31,193 bases of DNA from UMGS755 sp045132895 (lineage in GTDB: Bacteria > Bacillota > Clostridia > UBA1381 > UBA9506): positions 1 through 31,193 of the forward strand of contig JBGUTC010000112.1 of the NCBI GenBank assembly GCA_045132895.1, read 5' to 3'. The first letter of the stretch is position 1. Each line of letters starts with the position of its first letter. Of this stretch, positions 13,514 to 23,195 are shown one piece after another. Made by a program: the position numbers and the translations under genes. The notes beneath the pieces were generated by a model. That model was not told the DNA's origin. It saw only the letters and a program-made list of their open reading frames with translations, and searched no databases.

Positions 13514-16500
13514 ATGCAGACAAACAGCCATTATACGCCGACAGAAAACGGTTTTTCTATCTGTGGCAGCTCTGAGCTTTTTAACCGTACACTTTATGGT
13601 TCCCATAAAAATGATGACAAAGAGGCAAGGTTCTGTACCTTTGCCGGTGACGCCCCCCAGTTTATGGGTGCCGTGACAGATTGGGTGGAAAATACCTATA
13701 GTTTCTACTCTAAATGTGGCACCTTGACCAGCGGTCTTGCTCTGACTCCCGGTCAGCGAGTTGGATTTTTCTATTCCGGAGATATGGATATCAGTTCCCG
13801 CTGGTTCCATAATTCTGAAGATATAAAAACGGACTATCAGAACGGCTGGGTGGAATATGAATTGACGCAGATGTCTCCTTGGTTCCCTGACGTGCAGGTG
13901 AATATGGAGACCTATCCGCTTTTGCCCGATGACGGTTTCTTGGTGCATTACACCATCAAAACCGACCAACGGGTGTTCTTTACCGCCGGTTTTGGCGGAT
14001 TGACGGATTTTATCGGCCGCTTTGAATATAAAGATGAAAAGAAGCGGTATTTCCATGCAAGCGATTGCGCCGGCAACACCGTAACCTGTGGCAAAAACAG
14101 TGCAAAAGTCAGCCGTCCCGGCGGCAACACCGTGCATATCGGCACCAGTTTTGATGCAGAAGTTACAACCGGCTCTGCAAAGGCATTGGAAGCACCCTAT
14201 CCCAGCTCTTTTCTGGGCAGCGCGCCGGAACATGAGGATGATCAGGTTGTCAGAATTTCAGCCGTTATCAATGCCGGCGAGACCTTTGACGGCTACATTG
14301 TTGTGCTTCATAATGCAGATGACGAAACGCTGCAAGGCTGGCTGAACCACCCGGATCCGATTTCGTATATCAAGCAGCAGATTTATCAGAAATTTGCCTG
14401 CATCAACTTAAAAACTCCCGAACTTCCGTTAGATTTAACCATTGTACCAACCGTCATTGCCTTAGACGCCTCCTGGCACAGAAACTCGTTTCACCATGGT
14501 GCTTTTGGCTACCATGCCCCCTTCCTGGGTTGGCGTAACTGGTATGCGCCCACGGCACTTGGTTGGCGGGACAGAGTAGAGAAAACCATGGAGACACACC
14601 TTGCCCAGATGGTGAAAAACGAGGGCGAGGAAAAAGTCTGGTTTGACGGAAAAGGGGCAAGAGAGGGCGACCCCAACGACCCCTCCCCCTATCATAACAT
14701 TGAAAACAGCAGCGGCTTTTTGCCCTTCTTTATCGGAGAGAAAGCGGCTTACTATAACATGCAGGAATGCGCCTTTGACATGATGCTTTATTATCTTCAG
14801 TGGACAGGTAATTTAGCCTTCGCCGAGGAGCATTTTGATGAATTCTGCGCGATGCTTGATTGGGAAGAGCGAATTTTTGACCCGGATCATGACGGACTCT
14901 ACCAGAACTTCTTAAATACCTGGATTTCTGACGGCCATTCCTATAACGGCGCCGGTTGCGCTCAGTCTAGTGCCTATAACTACCGGGCAAACCGCATCAT
15001 GGAAATTCTGGCAAAGAAGCTGGGAAAATCTTCAGAGATATTTGCAAAGCGTGCGGAAAAAATCAAAAAAGCAGTGCAGGACAAACTCTGGCTGGCAGAT
15101 CGGGGGATTATTGCGGAGTCCGTCGATACCGTAGGAAACTGCCTGGTTCATCCCTCGCCGGAACTTTCCACGGCATATCTTGCGATTGACTGCGATATTG
15201 TCGACGATTTTCAGGCTTACACCATTCTGAAATATACGGAACATTATATCAAGAGTATTGAAACCCCCGGTCTGGGAGGAAGGCTTTCATATTGCTCTGA
15301 CTGGAGACCGAAAAAGTATTCTACTTACGGCATCTTCCCTTCAGAAAATGCTCATCTTGCCCTGATGTACTACAAACTGGGTTTAAAAGAAGAGGGTAAG
15401 AAAATTTTAGACGGAATCGTGGATTGCTATTTTGCCGGTAAGAACCCGGGAATGGCAGCGCATGTTCAGTCTTCCCGCTGCACGGCAGATCTTGCCGATC
15501 TTGACTTTACGGATGTGTCCGGTATGTATCTGCGTCTGGTCATGGAGGGTTTGTTCGGTATCCGGTTTAACACCCTGGAAAATTCCGTCCTGATTGCGCC
15601 CGGCTTCCCGGAAGAATGGGAGAGCGCGAACCTGAGCCTTGCCGATATCAGTCTGCACTACACGCGCCAGGGAAATCGGGAGACCTTTGAAATTTACTGT
15701 CCCACCGCTGAAACGAAAACTGTGCGGATTCCTATGCGCACGGGTTCAGTGGCGTCTGTTCTCTTAGATGGCGAGCCGGTTTCCTATAAGATTGCGGCAG
15801 CACCGGAGAGCAGTTTCCTTATGGTTCAGACAGAAAAAAGCGGCCGCATATCCCTGCAGGTGACGCATGGTGGCGCTAAGAAGCCACACCTGTCCTTTAT
15901 GGGCGGTGTATTTGCCGGTAATGATATTGTCTTTGAAGTAGCAGATGGCACGCCGGTAGAGGTGCTGGATATTGCCCGGTGTCTTGAAGATGTGACCATC
16001 GTTGGCAACAAGATCTATGCCAAAACCAAATCCGTTCCGGGTTATCACACGGTCTTTATCCGGACAAAAGCCGGTATGTTTGACGCCTGGTTGGCCGCAG
16101 ACTATGAAATTTTAGAAAAAGAAGTTTTACAGGCACCCCTTTCTGAAAAGCCTTTTGAATCCGTGGATATAGCCGGACATTTTAACTGCAAGATGATGGA
16201 CGTTCATCAGCAGCAATACGTAAGTCCCCGACCGGAAGGCTATTCCATCGGCGTTTTTGCCAACGGGCGCTATGCCTGGGAATGGAACCATGGCGGTCAT
16301 AACCAGCTTGTGGTAGATGACAGCGCTTTGCGCAAAGCAGGGGGCAGGATAACAACAAAATCCGGCATTCCCTTTACTACGCCGGAGGCAGGAGACAACC
16401 TTGCCTGCGTTTCCATCTGGGACAATTTCCCCACGGAGACCACCATCCCCCTTTCCGGCACCGGGCAGGAACTGGCGATCCTCTTCGTTTCTACCACTAA

Positions 16501-16774
16501 CTCCATGCAGACTGGCGTGGAAAATGCACGAATGACGGTTCTCTACGCTGATGGCAGCGAAGAAGCGGTCTCCCTTGTGTATCCGCGCAACATTGACGAT
16601 TGGCTTGTGCCGGCACTGCAAACAGAAAACGAGTCGTTCTATTTTAATGACTATAACCACGCCACCGTCCAGAGAATTCGGTTACATAGCGGTAAAGAAC
16701 TTGCCGGCGTCAAAATCGAAGCCGTGGCAAATGAAGTGATTCTGGGCGTTATGGGCGTCAGCATCAGCAGATAG
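13514..16774 (+). CDS. DUF4450-like six-hairpin glycosidase, copy 1
   Basis: The 1086-aa protein opens with HYTPTENGFSICGSSELFNR and LYGSHKNDD, a pattern like the DUF4450 family of sugar-locus proteins. An N-terminal beta region (about 1-310) leads into an alpha/alpha six-hairpin barrel (about 315-690; WHRNSFHHG, WYAPTALGW, MQECAFDMMLYY with Glu418, NTWISDGHSYNGAG with Asp473). A C-terminal beta-rich region follows (to 1086). No signal peptide is visible, so it should act on sugar chains inside the cell. Start ATG 13514 is chosen because AAAAAGGAG lies 11 nt before it and this gives exactly the length of the next paralogue; ATG 13490 would place the RBS inside the gene. The glycosidic bond cleaved is unknown. 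Confidence 0.75.
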   Translation: MQTNSHYTPTENGFSICGSSELFNRTLYGSHKNDDKEARFCTFAGDAPQFMGAVTDWVENTYSFYSKCGTLTSGLALTPGQRVGFFYSGDMDISSRWFHNSEDIKTDYQNGWVEYELTQMSPWFPDVQVNMETYPLLPDDGFLVHYTIKTDQRVFFTAGFGGLTDFIGRFEYKDEKKRYFHASDCAGNTVTCGKNSAKVSRPGGNTVHIGTSFDAEVTTGSAKALEAPYPSSFLGSAPEHEDDQVVRISAVINAGETFDGYIVVLHNADDETLQGWLNHPDPISYIKQQIYQKFACINLKTPELPLDLTIVPTVIALDASWHRNSFHHGAFGYHAPFLGWRNWYAPTALGWRDRVEKTMETHLAQMVKNEGEEKVWFDGKGAREGDPNDPSPYHNIENSSGFLPFFIGEKAAYYNMQECAFDMMLYYLQWTGNLAFAEEHFDEFCAMLDWEERIFDPDHDGLYQNFLNTWISDGHSYNGAGCAQSSAYNYRANRIMEILAKKLGKSSEIFAKRAEKIKKAVQDKLWLADRGIIAESVDTVGNCLVHPSPELSTAYLAIDCDIVDDFQAYTILKYTEHYIKSIETPGLGGRLSYCSDWRPKKYSTYGIFPSENAHLALMYYKLGLKEEGKKILDGIVDCYFAGKNPGMAAHVQSSRCTADLADLDFTDVSGMYLRLVMEGLFGIRFNTLENSVLIAPGFPEEWESANLSLADISLHYTRQGNRETFEIYCPTAETKTVRIPMRTGSVASVLLDGEPVSYKIAAAPESSFLMVQTEKSGRISLQVTHGGAKKPHLSFMGGVFAGNDIVFEVADGTPVEVLDIARCLEDVTIVGNKIYAKTKSVPGYHTVFIRTKAGMFDAWLAADYEILEKEVLQAPLSEKPFESVDIAGHFNCKMMDVHQQQYVSPRPEGYSIGVFANGRYAWEWNHGGHNQLVVDDSALRKAGGRITTKSGIPFTTPEAGDNLACVSIWDNFPTETTIPLSGTGQELAILFVSTTNSMQTGVENARMTVLYADGSEEAVSLVYPRNIDDWLVPALQTENESFYFNDYNHATVQRIRLHSGKELAGVKIEAVANEVILGVMGVSISR

Positions 16775-16805
16775 ACCATTCCTGAATAAAAAGGAGAGGA
16801 AGATT

Positions 16806-19800
16806 ATGAACCCGAAAACACATTATACGCCGACAGACAACGGTTTTGCCATCAGCGGCGGCGCGGAATATTTAAACCGTTTGTTGTACGGCTCTCATCA
16901 GAACGATGACCAAGAAGATAAATTTGCTATACTGGCGGGAGAGGTTCCCCAGTTTCTATGCGCCGCAACGGACTGGACGGAGCACGATTGGTGCCTGTTT
17001 GGAAAAAGAGGAACTCTTTTCAGCGGTCTGTGCCTGACGCCGGGACATCGCATTGGCGGTGCCACAGAATTAACGGAATCCGGCTCCAACTGGTTCCATC
17101 ATTCAGAGGACGTGGTAGCGGAATTTAAAAACGGCTATATGGTATATACCCTGTCGCAGATATCCCCCTATTTCCCCGACGTCCGGGTAAAAATCGAGGC
17201 ACTTCCGCTTCTGCCGGATGACGGCCTTTTGGTACATTACCATATTACCACCGATCAGAGAGTTATTTTCTCCGCAGGCTTCGGCGGCATCACGGACTAT
17301 ATCGGTCGCTTTGACTATAAATCTGATGAACGTCGTTATTTTACGGAAGAAGATTGCGAAAAAAACACCGTTGAACTGGGAGAAAACCGCGCCTGCATCC
17401 GCCACACAAACGGCAGCAGTATGCATATTGCCACCAGCTTCCCGGCGAATTTTGAACTGGGCTCTGCTAAAGGGCTAAGAACATTGACCCCGGCGCTATT
17501 TTTAGGCACAACCCCTGAAAACGATGCCGATAGTGTCGTTAAAATATCTTCGGTTTTAGAACAGGGTCAGGAATTGGACGGATTCTTTATTGCCCTGCAT
17601 AACAGCGATGACGAAACCTTAAACCGCTGGCTTTCTATGAAAGACCCGGTGAAATATATCAAGCAGCAGATTTATCAAAAGCATGCCTGCATCAACCTGC
17701 ACACACCGGAGCATCCCCTTGACTTAACCATTGCACCCACGGTGATTGCTATGGATGCGGCGTGGCATAGAAATTCCTTCCATCACGGCACCTTTGCTTA
17801 CCACTCTCCTTTCTTAGGCTGGAGAAGCTGGTATGCGCCTACGGCTCTTGGCTGGGGCGACAGAGTGGAAGCGGCTATGTCTGCTCACTTGAACCAGATT
17901 GTCCGAAAGAAAGACGGCGAAGAACGAATCTGGTATGACGGTCAGGGTGCCCGTGAAGGGGATGCCTCTGAACCCTCGCCCTATCATAATATTGAGAACT
18001 CCTACGGCTATCTGCCATATTTCTTAGGGGTAGAGGATGCTTATTATAATATGCAGGAATGCGCCTTTGACATGATGTTGTATTACATCGAGTGGTCCGG
18101 CAATTTGGAGATCGCTGAAAAGTACTTTGATGAATTCGGTATGATGCTGGATTGGGAAGAACGTATTTTTGATCCGGACGGCGACGGTCTGTATCAGAAC
18201 TTCTTAAACACATGGATTTCCGACGGTCATTCCTATAACGGTGCCGGTTGTGCCCAGGCCAGCGCCTATAACTACCGTGCCAACACCGTTGTGGCAAAAA
18301 TCGCCCGGAAATTGGGAAAACCTTACGAGGTCTTTGAAAAACGGGCAGAGAAAATCAAAAAGGCGATGAACGAAAAACTGTGGCTGCCGGGTAGCGGCGT
18401 TATGGCGGAATCCATTGATACGGTAGGCAACTGCCTTGTTCATCCCTCTCCGGAATTATCCACGACTTATCTCACCATTGACTGTGATGTGGTGGATGAT
18501 TTCAAAGCATATACCATGCTGAAATATACGGAAAACGAAATTGAAAGCATAAAAACTCCGGGCACCGGCGGCAGACTGGCTTATTCTTCTAACTGGTATC
18601 CCAAAAAATATTCCACCTGCGGCATCTTCCCGGCGGAAAATGCCTGCCTTGCTCTGGCTTATTTCAGGATTGGCTTGCGGGAACAGGGAAAAGAAATTGT
18701 GGATGGCCTTGTGGATTGCTACTTTACGGGAAAACACCCGGGCATGGCGACCCACGTGCAGTCAGTGATGTGTAGTAACGACGGGGGCGATTTAGACTTT
18801 ACGGATGTCTCCAGTACCTATCTGCGACTGATGGTGGAGGGTCTTTTCGGTATCCGTGTGGATGTCCTCAGCAATCAGGTCCTGATTGCGCCCAATTTCC
18901 CGGCAGACTGGACAAACGCCAGCCTGACACTTCCTGATATTTCCTTAACCTATAACAGAATAGGCGCTATTGAGACCTTTGACATCTTTTGTGACCGTCC
19001 GGAAGAAAAATATATCCGGATTCCCATGGTTTCTTCTGGCATCGACTTTGTCATGTTGGACGGTGAAGCCGTTCCCTATGAAATCGTGGCGGCGCCGGAG
19101 AACAGTTTTGTGACTGTTAAAACCCACAAAAAAGGTCGGTTCCAGCTTTCTGTTGCTCACGGCGCAGGAACCTTGCCGACTCTTAAGTTTGCGTCGGAAG
19201 TTCTTGCCGGTAATGAACTTTGCTTTGAAGTAATCGGCGGTAAACTCGCAGAAACCTATGATATTTGTGGCGTGCTGGAAAACGTGACGACGGTTGGCAA
19301 TAAGGTTTATGCCAAGGCCGGGAATCTCCCGGGACATCATACCATGTTTATTCGCGTAGAAAAGGATGAATATGATGCCTGGTTAGCAGCAGATTATGAA
19401 ATTTCAGAAAAAGAAACGGTCAAAGCGCCTCTTTCCGAAAAACCTTTTGAACCTGTGGATATGTCTGAGTTCTTTAACTGCAGCATTATGGACGTCCATC
19501 AGCAGGAATATTTAAGTCCTCGGCCGGAAGGCTATTCCATCGGTGTTTTTGCCAACGGACGCTATGCCTGGGAGTGGAATCACGGCGGACATAATCAGCT
19601 TGTGGTAGATGACAGCGCACTTCGTGCTGCAGGGGGCACGGTAACAACCGGCACCGGCATTCCTTTTAGTACACCGGAGACCGGTGACAACCTTGCCTGC
19701 GTTTCCATCTGGGACAATTTCCCCACAGAGACCACAATTCCTCTGTCCGGCAAGGGTCAGGAACTGGCCATTCTCTTTATTTCTGCAACCAACGCTATGC

Positions 19801-20066
19801 AGACGGAAGTGGAAAATGCACGGATGACGGTTCTTTATGCGGATGGCAGCGAAGAGCGGGTGTCTTTTGTATATCCTCAAAATATTGATGACTGGCTTGT
19901 TCCGGCGCTGCAGAAAGAGAGTGAGTCTTTCTATTTCAATCCATTTAACCACGCTACCGTCCGGAGAATCCGCTTAGATAGCGAAAAAGAACTTGCCGGC
20001 GTCAAAATCGAAGCTGTGGCAAATGAAGTGATTCTGGGCGTTATGGGCGTCAGCATCAGCCGGTAA
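16806..20066 (+). CDS. DUF4450-like six-hairpin glycosidase, copy 2
   Basis: The 1086-aa paralogue aligns end to end with the previous gene, with the same numbering of Glu418 and Asp473. Similarity rises toward the C-terminus, where the last 21 residues are identical and the DNA is almost identical (one difference in about 70 nt). Differences are concentrated in the N-terminal beta region and barrel surface, suggesting two related substrates or linkages. RBS AAAAGGAGAGGAAG lies just before ATG, 31 nt after copy 1, so the genes share a transcript. No clear terminator follows; read-through toward the TPP riboswitch is possible. Cytoplasmic by lack of a signal peptide. Confidence 0.75.
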   Translation: MNPKTHYTPTDNGFAISGGAEYLNRLLYGSHQNDDQEDKFAILAGEVPQFLCAATDWTEHDWCLFGKRGTLFSGLCLTPGHRIGGATELTESGSNWFHHSEDVVAEFKNGYMVYTLSQISPYFPDVRVKIEALPLLPDDGLLVHYHITTDQRVIFSAGFGGITDYIGRFDYKSDERRYFTEEDCEKNTVELGENRACIRHTNGSSMHIATSFPANFELGSAKGLRTLTPALFLGTTPENDADSVVKISSVLEQGQELDGFFIALHNSDDETLNRWLSMKDPVKYIKQQIYQKHACINLHTPEHPLDLTIAPTVIAMDAAWHRNSFHHGTFAYHSPFLGWRSWYAPTALGWGDRVEAAMSAHLNQIVRKKDGEERIWYDGQGAREGDASEPSPYHNIENSYGYLPYFLGVEDAYYNMQECAFDMMLYYIEWSGNLEIAEKYFDEFGMMLDWEERIFDPDGDGLYQNFLNTWISDGHSYNGAGCAQASAYNYRANTVVAKIARKLGKPYEVFEKRAEKIKKAMNEKLWLPGSGVMAESIDTVGNCLVHPSPELSTTYLTIDCDVVDDFKAYTMLKYTENEIESIKTPGTGGRLAYSSNWYPKKYSTCGIFPAENACLALAYFRIGLREQGKEIVDGLVDCYFTGKHPGMATHVQSVMCSNDGGDLDFTDVSSTYLRLMVEGLFGIRVDVLSNQVLIAPNFPADWTNASLTLPDISLTYNRIGAIETFDIFCDRPEEKYIRIPMVSSGIDFVMLDGEAVPYEIVAAPENSFVTVKTHKKGRFQLSVAHGAGTLPTLKFASEVLAGNELCFEVIGGKLAETYDICGVLENVTTVGNKVYAKAGNLPGHHTMFIRVEKDEYDAWLAADYEISEKETVKAPLSEKPFEPVDMSEFFNCSIMDVHQQEYLSPRPEGYSIGVFANGRYAWEWNHGGHNQLVVDDSALRAAGGTVTTGTGIPFSTPETGDNLACVSIWDNFPTETTIPLSGKGQELAILFISATNAMQTEVENARMTVLYADGSEERVSFVYPQNIDDWLVPALQKESESFYFNPFNHATVRRIRLDSEKELAGVKIEAVANEVILGVMGVSISR

Positions 20067-20085
20067 AAAATTTTTAGAAAATGGG

Positions 20086-20114
20086 TTGCATTTTATCAAT
20101 TTTTGTTTTATAAT
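20086..20114 (+). promoter_or_regulatory. promoter of the thiamin operon
   Basis: TTGCAT (20086-20091), 17 nt and a perfect TATAAT (20109-20114). Transcription would begin just before the TPP aptamer. Confidence 0.82.
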
Positions 20115-20132
20115 GTAACTGACAACTGAACA

Positions 20133-20215
20133 AACGGGAGCTTGTAGTACAGGCTGAGAGGAAGGTGTGACCTTCGACCGAGAACCTGATTTGGATAATG
20201 CCAACGTAGGGATGC
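20133..20215 (+). promoter_or_regulatory. TPP riboswitch (THI element)
   Basis: The conserved aptamer core is visible: GGCTGAGAGG at 20152-20161, a variable P3 arm AAGGTGTGACCTT, then AACCTGATTTGGATAATGCC and AACGTAGGGA. It binds thiamin pyrophosphate and controls the following seven thiamin genes. The T-tailed hairpin 36 nt downstream indicates control by premature transcription termination. Confidence 0.97.
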
Positions 20216-20250
20216 CTGACGTATATGTTTCGGGAAAATCATTGAACGAT

Positions 20251-20282
20251 AAGAAGTTACCAAATCGGTAACTTCTTTTTTT
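20251..20282 (+). terminator. riboswitch-controlled intrinsic terminator
   Basis: AAGAAGTTACC (20251-20261) pairs with GGTAACTTCTT (20267-20277) around AAATC, followed by Ts. It lies between the TPP aptamer and the thiS RBS, so it is the expected off-switch when ligand is bound. Confidence 0.9.
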
Positions 20283-20302
20283 GTGCTTTTGGAGGTGAAA
20301 AA

Positions 20303-20497
20303 ATGGTCAGGATTAATGGAAAAAATGTTGAGATTGTCGGTGCAAGCATAAAAGACTATTTAGTTGATGCGGGCTATGACACAAAGCGGGTTGCCGTAGA
20401 GTTAAACGGAGAAATCCTTCCGAAGTCGCAATACGAAGCAACGCGCATAAACGACAATGACTCGATTGAAATTGTCAGTTTCGTAGGAGGCGGTTAA
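20303..20497 (+). CDS. thiS: ThiS sulfur-carrier protein
   Basis: The 64-aa beta-grasp protein ends in FVGGG, providing the Gly-Gly tail that is adenylated by ThiF and turned into the thiocarboxylate donating sulfur to the thiazole ring. Conserved features include VAVELNGEILPKSQY and NDNDSIEIVSFVGGG. A strong GGAGGTG precedes ATG. First gene after the riboswitch; it stops 1 nt before thiF. Confidence 0.95.
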   Translation: MVRINGKNVEIVGASIKDYLVDAGYDTKRVAVELNGEILPKSQYEATRINDNDSIEIVSFVGGG

Positions 20498-20498
20498 T

Positions 20499-21134
20499 AT
20501 GGTACCGAGAAAAAATGAATGGATAAAAGCGCTGGAAGAGCGGCACGGAAAAGAACTGCAGCGGAAACTATCTTCGTCTGCGGTAGCCGTTTGCGGTCTC
20601 GGCGGCCTTGGTTCGAACATCGCCACATTACTTGCAAGGCTGGGCATTGGGAAGCTGATCCTGATTGATTTCGACAAAGTCGATATAACCAATTTACACA
20701 GGCAGCAATATAAAGCTTCGCAGATTGGACTGTATAAGACCGAAGCGCTGAGCAGCAATTTAAAAGAAATTGCACCCTATCTTGTAACAGAAATCCATAC
20801 GGTTCGCATGGATGAAAGCAATTTTTCCAACCTTTTGGAAGGTGCTGATATTATCTGCGAAGCATTTGACGATGCGGAAGCAAAAGCCCGCCTTGTCAAC
20901 CATGTTTTATGGGAAATGCCGGCGAAATATATGGTTGCGGCATCGGGTATGGCAGGTTTAGACAGTGCCAATCTGATCAGGACCAGAAAAATTTCAAAGC
21001 GTTTTTATCTTTGCGGCGATGAAACAAGTGATGTCAGTAACGGGATGGGTCTGGTGGCATCGAGAGTTTCCGTCTGTGCATCTCATCAGGCGCATGCCGT
21101 TCTCAGAATACTATCAGAAAATTTTGAAGAGTAA
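20499..21134 (+). CDS. thiF: ThiF-type ThiS adenylyltransferase (short form, family 2)
   Basis: The 211-aa E1-like enzyme has the nucleotide loop CGLGGLGSN (residues 32-40) followed by ILIDFDKVDITNLHRQQY, the ATP-binding signature of ThiF/MoeB. It is shorter than E. coli ThiF (about 250 aa) and lacks the C-terminal Cys pairs for zinc, which fits the ThiF family-2 type found in Clostridia. Role: adenylates the ThiS C-terminus. RBS AGGAGG lies in the end of thiS. Confidence 0.93.
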   Translation: MVPRKNEWIKALEERHGKELQRKLSSSAVAVCGLGGLGSNIATLLARLGIGKLILIDFDKVDITNLHRQQYKASQIGLYKTEALSSNLKEIAPYLVTEIHTVRMDESNFSNLLEGADIICEAFDDAEAKARLVNHVLWEMPAKYMVAASGMAGLDSANLIRTRKISKRFYLCGDETSDVSNGMGLVASRVSVCASHQAHAVLRILSENFEE

Positions 21135-21145
21135 GGAAGGTATTT

Positions 21146-21919
21146 ATGATAAACAATGATAAACTTATAATTGGCGGACACGAATTTAACTCCCGTTTTA
21201 TCTTAGGCTCGGGGAAATATTCCTTAAATCTGATTGAATCGGCAGTAAAAGATGCCGGAGCAGAGATTATAACGCTGGCGGTCCGCCGGGCAAATACGAA
21301 AGAGGAAGAAAACATCCTTGACTATATTCCCGGGGGCGTTACACTTCTGCCGAATACAAGCGGTGCAAGAAATGCTGAAGAGGCTGTCAGGATTGCCCGA
21401 CTTGCCCGCGAGCTGGGCTGCGGTGATTTTGTCAAGATTGAAATTATGCGTGACTCAAAGTACCTGCTTCCGGATAATCAGGAAACCATAAAAGCAACAG
21501 AAGTGTTAGCCGGCGAGGGATTCGTTGTTATGCCCTATATGTATCCGGATTTAAATGTTGCCCGTGACTTGGTCAATGCCGGTGCTGCAGCGGTGATGCC
21601 TCTGGCTTCTCCGATCGGCTCAAACAAAGGCCTTGCAACGAAAGATTTTATTCAGATTTTAATCGATGAAATTGATTTGCCGATTATTGTTGATGCCGGA
21701 ATCGGGAAACCTTCTCAGGCTTGCGAAGCCATGGAGATGGGCGCCGCCGCAATCATGGCAAACACGGCACTAGCCACCGCCGGCAACCTGCCGCTGATGG
21801 CATCGGCTTTTAAACAGGCGATTGAAGCAGGGAGAAAAGCCTACCTGTCCGGTCTTGGCAGAGTTCTGACCCGCGGCGCATCCGCTTCTGACCCTCTGAC
21901 GGGATTCTTGCGGGATTAG
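21146..21919 (+). CDS. thiG: thiazole synthase ThiG
   Basis: The 257-aa TIM-barrel enzyme makes the thiazole phosphate from deoxyxylulose 5-phosphate, dehydroglycine and ThiS thiocarboxylate. Motifs include FILGSGKY, ITLAVRRAN, LLPNTSG, DFVKIEIMRDSKYLLPD (with the Schiff-base Lys), VMPLASPIGSNKG and DAGIGKPSQACEAMEMG. Normal length. GAAGG RBS, 11 nt after thiF. Confidence 0.97.
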   Translation: MINNDKLIIGGHEFNSRFILGSGKYSLNLIESAVKDAGAEIITLAVRRANTKEEENILDYIPGGVTLLPNTSGARNAEEAVRIARLARELGCGDFVKIEIMRDSKYLLPDNQETIKATEVLAGEGFVVMPYMYPDLNVARDLVNAGAAAVMPLASPIGSNKGLATKDFIQILIDEIDLPIIVDAGIGKPSQACEAMEMGAAAIMANTALATAGNLPLMASAFKQAIEAGRKAYLSGLGRVLTRGASASDPLTGFLRD

Positions 21920-21929
21920 GAGGGATACC

Positions 21930-23183
21930 ATGGAAAATCAATTTTTTGTTGACTCGGCTTTTTTATCCGAAGAAGCACTCCGCAAGAAGCATCGCATAGA
22001 AACAGACCCTTCTGCCCGTAAGAATCATATGGAATATCTTCCGGGCATGGAGGTGATTGAATCGGATGTGTGCAAACAGGTCATGGAGCAAATGAACGCG
22101 TTTGATTATAGCGGATATACAGAGGAGGATGTAAAAGCAGCCCTTGAACATGACACCTGTTCCATTGAAGATTTTAAGGCTTTGCTTTCCCCGGCGGCGG
22201 AAGCCTATTTAGAGCCAATGGCGGAGCGGGCAAGACTTGAAACCGGTAAGCATTTCGGCAATACGGTCTATCTGTTCACGCCGCTTTATATTGCCAATTA
22301 CTGTGAGAACTACTGTGTGTACTGCGGCTTTAACTGTTATAACCATATCAAACGCATGAAACTTTCAATGGAACAGATTGAAAAAGAAATGAAAGTCATT
22401 GCCGGAAGCGGTATGGAAGAAATTTTAATTCTGACAGGGGAAAGCCGTTCTCATAGTGATATTGAATATATTGGCAAGGCCTGCAAGTTGGCGCGGAAAT
22501 ATTTCAGAATGGTGGGGCTGGAGATTTATCCTGTCAATACGGATGAATATCAATATCTTCACCGGTGCGGAGCCGACTATGTGACGGTTTTTCAGGAAAC
22601 ATACGACACCCAAGCCTATGAAAAACTCCACCTTCTGGGGCATAAGCGTGTGTGGCCTTATCGTTTTGATGCTCAGGAGCGAGCCTTAATGGGCGGCATG
22701 CGCGGGGTAGCGTTTTCAGCGCTTTTAGGACTCTCGGATTTCAGAAAAGATGCCCTGGCGAGTGCGCTGCATGTTTATTACCTGCAGAGAAAATATCCCC
22801 ATGCAGAAATGTCCCTTTCTTGCCCAAGACTAAGGCCGATTGTGAACAACGAGAAAATCAATCCCCTGGACGTGCACGAAAAACAGCTTTGCCAGATTCT
22901 CTGCGCCTACAGAATTTTTCTTCCCTTTGTGGGCATTACGGTATCGTCCCGCGAAAGCGCATCCTTTCGCAATGGCATTGTCAAAATCGCGGCAACAAAG
23001 GTCTCAGCCGGTGTTTCAACAGGGATTGGCGATCATGAACAAAAATATACAGGGAAAAAAGCGGATGCAACTCAGGGCGATGAGCAGTTTGAAATTGACG
23101 ATAACCGCAGTCTTGACAGAATGTATAAGGATATTGCAGATGAAGGGTTGCAACCTGTGCTAAACGATTACTTGTATGTATAA
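21930..23183 (+). CDS. thiH: tyrosine lyase ThiH (radical SAM)
   Basis: The 417-aa radical-SAM protein has the cluster motif C-x3-C-x2-C at Cys125, Cys129 and Cys132 (NYCENYCVYCGF). It splits tyrosine to dehydroglycine for ThiG. Further family motifs: LILTGES, EIYPVNTDEY, VTVFQETYD and SLSCPRLRP. Use of ThiH rather than the oxygen-dependent ThiO points to an anaerobe. RBS AGGAGG is 11 nt from the thiG stop. Confidence 0.96.
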   Translation: MENQFFVDSAFLSEEALRKKHRIETDPSARKNHMEYLPGMEVIESDVCKQVMEQMNAFDYSGYTEEDVKAALEHDTCSIEDFKALLSPAAEAYLEPMAERARLETGKHFGNTVYLFTPLYIANYCENYCVYCGFNCYNHIKRMKLSMEQIEKEMKVIAGSGMEEILILTGESRSHSDIEYIGKACKLARKYFRMVGLEIYPVNTDEYQYLHRCGADYVTVFQETYDTQAYEKLHLLGHKRVWPYRFDAQERALMGGMRGVAFSALLGLSDFRKDALASALHVYYLQRKYPHAEMSLSCPRLRPIVNNEKINPLDVHEKQLCQILCAYRIFLPFVGITVSSRESASFRNGIVKIAATKVSAGVSTGIGDHEQKYTGKKADATQGDEQFEIDDNRSLDRMYKDIADEGLQPVLNDYLYV

Positions 23184-23195
23184 GGAGGGGAAACC

